A stretch of DNA of 64,000 nucleotides, taken from positions 30,546-94,545 of the forward strand of contig SNVD02014811.1 of assembly GCA_013180625.2 (NCBI GenBank). Reading direction: 5' to 3'. The translations under genes and the position numbers were made by a program. This stretch comes from Boswellia sacra (Eukaryota > Streptophyta > Magnoliopsida > Sapindales > Burseraceae). Below the pieces are notes generated by a model that did no database searches, had not been told where the DNA came from, and saw nothing but the letters and a program-made list of their open reading frames with translations. Position 1 is the stretch's first letter, and each line of letters opens with the position of its first letter. Positions 58,644 to 64,000 of this stretch are shown here, one piece after another.

Positions 58644-60044
58644 TGATGCGTTCGAAACTAGCAAGTATACTAGTCGCACAAGTAATAAAGTGATGAGTAA
58701 GATATCGTTCCCACGAGGATTGATTCTAATTGAATTTGTTATTCGAAAGCAACAATAAACTAAATGAGGGGGGTTTTGTTGATTGATTAACTAGATGAAA
58801 TATTAATGCAAATAAAGAATAACAAACAGAAAGTTAATTTGAGTGAAAAATCAATGAGAGACACTGGTTAAGGGATCCTTCTCTACCACAAGATATGATT
58901 TGCGAATTAATCGTAGAATTGTATCCAATTACAGCATTGAAGTTATCAACCGTAGATAATAACAAGCTCTGTTACCCCAATCTTTCCTTACTTTGTTGTT
59001 AAATAAAACAAGCTCTTTATTTAATCTCTATCCATTAAACAACCTAGAACAAGCTCTCTAAGTTTAATTCAATGGAAGCATTACGATGAGAAAGATAGGT
59101 TGATCTAGCAATAATCACACAAGTTCGATTATTTAACCTAGGTTGTATTTTCCAATTGCAATCTCTGATCACAATTTTGCTACTAATGATTGGAAATTCA
59201 TGACAATTACGGATCAAGATTTCTAATCTAGCAATAGACAACAACAGATTATATTTAGTTGGCCATTCCAAATACAATCAGGAAGCAATCATAAGCATTA
59301 GATATGGAAAATACAAGCAACTTCAATTAGAGAATTGGATAACAATTTCTTACACAATCAACTCACAAAATCCATATCAGGGCTTTAAATCACCCTCAAC
59401 CAATTCAGATTCAGTTACACATGTTTAAGAACGTGGTAAATACAATACAACATGGAGACATTCCAGAAAATGAAAGGGAAGGGAAAAACTTAGCAAATTT
59501 GATGTAATTCTCTTTGGATTGTAGTTCTTCCTCTTTCCAAGCTTCCTTTCTCCTTCAAGAACTCCAAGAGATGAAAGAATTCCAGAGCTGAGCCTCCACC
59601 ACGTTCTCCCCTCTTCAAGTTATGAAAATAAAACCCTAAAATGTGTTTAAATACTCTGCTACAGTGATTGCTACAGTGCCCCGTATTATACATGCTACAG
59701 TGACTTGTGGAATTATATTTCTATACATCTCACACTGTTTTGATTACAACTTTTGGTACACTGAATGGATTTATAAACCGTAAATTTCTCCAGAAAATAG
59801 ACTTCGAGAGCTTTCCAACGGTATATAATATGTCATCGGGTTCATTGTATATCAATACAATTAAATCCGAGAAGATCACTGACTAGCAGAGGTGAAAATG
59901 AAGGGTTTTACTCCATTTTTGTGCAAGTTGCTCCAAAACTCCTACAAACATCAAAACCACACAAAAACATAAAAATACCAAGGAATATAGCAAAGAAACA
60001 TGGACGAATTGATATAAAAGTAATACATAAATAGACGCCTATCA
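58644..60044 (-). mobile_element. Solo Athila LTR, inverted, nested in the Athila 5' LTR
   Basis: The 1401-bp sequence is a complete LTR on the minus strand: plus-strand TGATGCGTTCGAAAC at the left and GACGCCTATCA at the right. It has no internal region or second LTR, and it is flanked by CTTTC on both sides. It is therefore a solo LTR left by LTR-LTR recombination. It is near-complementary to 60,050-61,734. Confidence 0.88.
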
Positions 60045-61087
60045 CTTTCACATCAATTTGTCCATGTTTCTTTGCTATATTCCTTGGTATTTTTATGTTT
60101 TTGTGTGGTTTTTGATGTTTGTAGGAGTTTTGGAGGAACTTACACAAAATTGGAGTAAAACCCTTCATTTTCACCTCTGCTAGTCAACCAATTTCTTGGA
60201 GTTGATTGTATCGATATACAATTAACCGGATAACATGCTATATACCATTGAAAAGCTCTCGAAGTCTATTTTTTGGAGAAATTTACGGTTCACGAATTTA
60301 TGTAGTGTACCGAAAGTTGTGATAAAAATGGTATGAGAAGTGTATATTTGTAATTCCATATATCACTATAGCATGTTATTAAATACGGGGAACTATAGCA
60401 AGTTACTGTAGCAGAGTATATAAACACATTTTAGGGTTTTATTTTAATAACTTGAAGAGGGGGAAACGACTTGGAGGCTGCAGCTCTGGAATTCTCTCAT
60501 CTTTTGGAGTTCTTGAAGGAGAAAGAAAGCTTGGAAAGAGGAAGAACTACAAATCTAAAGAGATTTGCAAAGGATTTGCTAAGTTTCTTCCTTTCCCTTT
60601 CATTTTCTGGAATGTTTTTGTATTATATTGTATTGACTATGTTTCTGAACATGTGTAACTGAATCTGAATTGGTTGAGGGTGATTTCAAAGCCCTTGATA
60701 TGGTTTTTGTGAGTTGATTGTGCAAGAAGTTGTTATCCAATTCTCTAATTGAAATTGCTTGTATTTTCCCATATCTAATGCTTATGATTGCTTGCTGATT
60801 GTATTTGGAATGGCCAACTGAATATAATCTGGTTGTTGTCTATTGATAGAGTAGAAATCTTGATCCGTAATTGTCTTGAATTTCTAATCCTTAGTAGCAA
60901 AATTGTGATCAGAGATTGCAATTGGAGAATACAACCTAAGTTAAATAATCCGAGCTTGTGTGTTTATTGCTTATATCAACCTATCTTTCTTATCGTAATG
61001 CATCCATTGAATTAAATTTAGAGAGTTTGTTCTAGGTTGTTTAATGGATAGAGATTAAATAAAGAGCCTGTTTTATTTAACAACAAA

Positions 61088-61660
61088 GTAAGGAAAGATT
61101 GGGATAACAGAGCTTGTTGTTATCTACGGTTGATAACTTCATTACTGTAATTGGATGATAATTCTACGATTAATTCGCAAATCCATATCTTGTGGTAGAG
61201 AATGATCCTTTAACCAGGTTACTCTCATTGATTTTACTCAAATTAACTTAGCATTGTGTTATTCTTTACTTGTATTAATATTTCATTTAGTTAATCAATC
61301 AACAAAAACCCCCCGTTTATTCTGTTTTTGCTTTCGAATAACAAATTCAATTAGAATCAATCCCACAATTTTGTTTCATTGTTAGTAAGGAAAGATTGGG
61401 GTAACAGAGCTTGTTGTTATCTACGGTTGATAACTTCAATACTGTAATTGGATGATAATTCTACGATTAATTCGCAAATCCATATCTTGTGGTAGAGAAG
61501 GATCCCTTAACCAGATTTTTCTCATTGATCTTTCATTCAAATTAACTTCTGTTTTGTTATTCTTAATTTGCATTCTTATTTCATTTAGTTAATCATTCAA
61601 CAAAACCCCCCCGGTTTAGTTTATCGTTGCTGGAAAATAACGAATTCAATTAGAATCAAT
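61088..61660. repeat. 297-bp tandem duplication in the Athila LTR
   Basis: GTAAGGAAAGATTGGG recurs at 61,088 and 61,385, as do GGTTGATAACTTCA and CCATATCTTGTGGTAGAGAA. The solo LTR has this region once, so the duplication arose in this copy or a close ancestor. Confidence 0.88.
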
Positions 61661-61741
61661 CCTCGTGGGAACGATATCTACTTATCACTTTATTACTTGT
61701 GCGACTAGTATACTTGCTAGTTTCGAACGCATCAAGTTTTT

Positions 61742-61759
61742 TGGCGCCGTTGCCGGGGA
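61742..61759 (+). promoter_or_regulatory. Athila primer-binding site
   Basis: TGGCGCCGTTGCCGGGGA lies seven bases after the LTR end, at the position and with the sequence typical of Athila elements. Confidence 0.93.
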
Positions 61760-61849
61760 TTGATTTTCTAATCGATTTGTTATTTTGTTTTCATTGTTGA
61801 TTCATATTTTCTTTGTTTTTCTTTTCTGATTGTTTGTGTTTAGACAACA

Positions 61850-62836
61850 TGGCAGTAAACTTCTATCATTTCAGTAGCGGATTTGAGCCACAAGTACCAT
61901 GGAGAGTAAATGAGGTAAGCACTCCGAACATTGAACAACAACTTTTTGAGTTAACTTCTCTTGTGGAAACATGGCTGTAGGAACCCATATGCAGAATCTT
62001 ATGCATGTGGGTATATTCTAACCCATGAGCTCAATCGACAATGTATCCAGATTTGCGAGGAGATATGGAAACAAGCCAATACCATGGATGGATTTCAGGA
62101 CAAACAAGGCAATGGTATGATCTTTTTCTCTAACACTTACAATGCTGGATGGGAAGATCACCATAATTTCAGTTACTGGAATCATCAACCAATCACTCCA
62201 AATGTGATACCAAATCGGCCACAAGTTTTCAATCAACCTAGAGTGCAGCAACCTTTTCAAATGCAACCACCACCAATGCCACATCCAGCACCGCAACCAG
62301 CTTCACAAAACTCAGGTATGTCTCTCCAAGACATTGTTAATGCACTTGCCACTAACACAATGCAATTCCAGCAGAAAACTGGGGCAAGTATCCAAAACCG
62401 GGCAAATCAAATGGGACAATTGGCCACTAGCATGAGCAAATTCGAGGGCCAAGGCTCAGAAGAATTATCTTGTCAAACTGTGATCAATCCAAGAGAGAAT
62501 TCTTGTGCGATAACTTTGCAAAATGGAGAGCAATTAGATGTCTTGCCAAAGAAATCACAAACTGATGAAGGAGATGACACCACTTCCACCATGAACAAAA
62601 CACTGACTTCTCAGGTAAATCCTATAACTCCCATTCCTTCATATGTTTCTCCTCCCCTTTTTCCGAGTAGATTTGCAAAATCGAAGGAGGAACAAGAACA
62701 AGAAATCCTGGAAACTTCTCACAAAATCGAGGTAAATATACCATTTCTGGATGCTATCGAGCAAGTACCTCATTATACAAAATGTCTCAAGGAGTTATGC
62801 ACCAGCAAAAGAAAGTTAAAAGAAATGAGAAAGTAA
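61850..62836 (+). pseudogene. Athila gag, N-terminally deleted
   Basis: ATG at 61,850 gives MAVNFYHFSSGFEP and runs 43 codons to a stop at 61,979. In another frame, gag resumes at 61,961 and continues 291 codons: RNPYAESYACGYILTHEL (a decayed zinc-knuckle region), a Gln/Pro-rich part (PPPMPHPAPQPASQ), QQKTGASIQNRANQMGQLA, and the C-terminal IEVNIPFLDAIEQVPHYTKC. Athila gag is normally much longer; most of the capsid domain before RNPYAES is missing. It ends at 62,836, one frame away from the protease. Confidence 0.82.
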
Positions 62837-63622
62837 GTGTGGGGGAAGATGTTTCAGCTATATTGCAAAGGAAAATTCCTCCAAAGTGCAAAGATCCAGG
62901 TACGTTCACCATGCCATGCACCATTGGTAAAACCAAGTTTCTGTTAGATTTAGAAGCATCTATTAACATCATGCCATATTCTATTTATGCTTCTTTAAAT
63001 CTTGGCCTTTTTGCGGAAACTGGTATTACCATTCAGCTTGCTGATCATTTTAATGCATATCCCAAAAGAGTTGTGGAAGATGGGCTTGTGCAGGTGAATC
63101 AATGGTTTTCCCCGCAGACTTTTACGTCTTGAAAATAGAGATGAGAATCTCCTAATCCAACCCGTTCTTTTAGGGAGACCATTCTCGAAAACTGTTAGAA
63201 ACAAGATTGATGTTCCATGATGCACTCTCTCATAGAGTTTGATGGCAGTGATATGTTTTCATATTTTTGAGGCAATGAGGTACTCTAGTGACTTACATTC
63301 TGTTTTTGCAGTTAACGTTGTTGATTTTTTGTCACAACAATATTTTGAGTTAACTCGCAAGAATGGATTGGATGTAGCTATTAGTGAGCATATGGGGACA
63401 GAAAATTTCAATGAGTCAGGAATTTTGATACAAGTGCCCAAAGAAATGGAGGAAGTTGTGGCAAGCTTAGATGAGACCATAGCAATAACCACAAATAGGT
63501 ATGATGTTTCGTACATTCAATTTCCTTTATCTAATGAGAAAATTCTTCCTTCTGTGATGACAGCCCCTGCCTTGGAGCTTAAGTCCTACCAGATCCATTT
63601 GAATCATGGATTTCTTGGGTGA
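62820..63622 (+). pseudogene. Athila protease and linker to reverse transcriptase
   Basis: From NEKVSVGEDVSAILQRKIPP the protease region runs to FLLDLEASINIMPYSIY, where the active site D-L/S-G-A is changed to D-L-E-A, then GLFAETGITIQLADHF. It breaks near 63,100, and GRPFSKTVRNKIDV continues in a different frame. From 63,239 a 127-codon open stretch (FEAMRYSSDLHSVFAVNVVD) covers the linker before reverse transcriptase. Frame changes and the lost Gly show it is not functional. Confidence 0.8.
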
Positions 63623-63623
63623 G

Positions 63624-64000
63624 ATGATCCTTTGCAGTTACAATGGAAATGGGCCTTGCACGATACAAGAAGAGAAACTCATCCGAATACTTACAGATCA
63701 CAAAATAGCTATTGAGTGGACAATTGTTGACATCCAAGGCCCATCCATATGCATGGACCGTATCTTGTTAGAAGAGGGATCCAAGCCCATTAGAGAAGCA
63801 CAGCGAAGGTTGAATCCTCCAATGATGGAAGTTGTCAAGAAAGAAATCCTGAAATTGTTAGATGTGGGTGTAATTTATCCAATTTCGGATAGCAAGTGGG
63901 TGAGTCCAGTCCAAGTTGTTCCAAAGAAATCTAGTGTTACGGTGGTTAAAAATGACAATAATGAGCTAGTTCCCACTCGTATCCAAACCGAGTGGCGAGT
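63624..64000 (+). CDS. Athila reverse transcriptase, N-terminal part, cut by window end
   Basis: From the ATG at 63,624 the frame is open to the window end. It holds LIRILTDHKIAIEWTIVDI, ICMDRILLEEGSKPIREAQ, RRLNPPMMEVVKKEILKLL, and DVGVIYPISDSKWVSPVQVV, then NNELVPTRIQTEWR. These match the start of Ty3/gypsy reverse transcriptase in Athila closely. The catalytic YxDD is beyond the window. The frame may be part of a larger broken polyprotein; it is shown as CDS only because no break is visible here. Confidence 0.75.
   Translation, partial: MILCSYNGNGPCTIQEEKLIRILTDHKIAIEWTIVDIQGPSICMDRILLEEGSKPIREAQRRLNPPMMEVVKKEILKLLDVGVIYPISDSKWVSPVQVVPKKSSVTVVKNDNNELVPTRIQTEWR

Larger units (their letters stand above)
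58615..61734 (+). repeat. Athila 5' LTR, interrupted
   Basis: The first 29 bases, TGATAGGTGTCTGTTTATG and on to CTTTC (58,615-58,643), are separated from the remainder (60,050-61,734) by the inverted solo LTR. CTTTC at 58,639-58,643 and 60,045-60,049 is the target duplication. Without the insert the LTR is about 1714 bp, of which 297 bp are an internal duplication. Confidence 0.88.
58615..64000 (+). mobile_element. Athila-type Ty3/gypsy element, 5' part; runs off the window
   Basis: It has a 5' LTR (58,615-61,734, interrupted by a solo LTR), the Athila primer site TGGCGCCGTTGCCGGGGA, a truncated gag, protease and the start of reverse transcriptase, which continues past base 64,000. The 3' LTR is not in the window. 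The LTR ends are TGATAGG...GCATCA. The family is the commonest centromere-associated Ty3/gypsy group of eudicots, although position cannot be inferred here. Confidence 0.9.

Overview
This window is nuclear DNA of a flowering plant, most likely a eudicot. The evidence is GT-AG introns, a KATB/KATC-type kinesin-14, a nuclear-encoded chloroplast NDH lumenal subunit (PnsL3), an Athila Ty3/gypsy element with its typical primer-binding site, two Tat-type Ty3/gypsy elements, Tork- and Sire-type Ty1/copia elements, and a PIF/Harbinger transposon. I cannot name the species. Only two intact protein genes are visible; most of the rest is nested, decayed transposable elements.

Layout. 1-750: a Tork/Tnt1-like copia LTR fragment. 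751-18,990: a Tat LTR (751-2161 plus 18,720-18,990) split by a second Tat element of the same family (2162-18,719, target duplication GGAAT). That inner element keeps a broken gag and a long 3' region made of six unrelated tandem arrays. A Sire-type copia element (8374-14,140, duplication CAGGC) sits inside one of those arrays. 19,423-19,495: a decayed tRNA-Ala(AGC). A full-length minus-strand Tork-type copia element (19,506-25,091) starts in its oligo-T tail. 25,092-31,000: AT-rich intergenic DNA with simple repeats and one possible MITE.

31,000-38,890 is the genic island. A 16-coding-exon kinesin-14 (753 aa, plus strand, 31,704-36,600) faces tail-to-tail a three-exon PNSL3 gene (222 aa, minus strand, 37,045-37,958). 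The kinesin should crosslink and focus spindle microtubules; its upstream DNA has AACGG cores as expected for G2/M-expressed genes. PnsL3 is a thylakoid-lumen subunit of the chloroplast NDH complex. The two products are not functionally linked.

38,891-43,998: a PIF/Harbinger element with both a DDE transposase and a Myb-like ORF, each broken, flanked by CGA-rich subterminal inverted repeats. 44,131-45,118: a TIR element with an 8-bp target duplication. 46,024-56,764: a minus-strand Tat element (duplication CTATG) inserted into a small TIR element. It keeps gag, the end of integrase and plus-strand antisense ORFs, one with a plant mobile domain. 58,615 to the end: an Athila element whose 5' LTR is interrupted by an oppositely oriented solo LTR of the same family, giving a 1.4-kb near-palindrome. 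Its pol runs off the window.

I found no convincing new molecular system. The most notable observations are two same-family LTR-into-LTR insertions confirmed by target duplications, a copia insertion in a Pol III terminator tract, a cluster of tandem arrays in one Tat 3' region, an antisense plant-mobile-domain ORF, and CGA-rich motif arrays at both Harbinger ends. All exon maps, repeat boundaries and identity estimates were made by eye.
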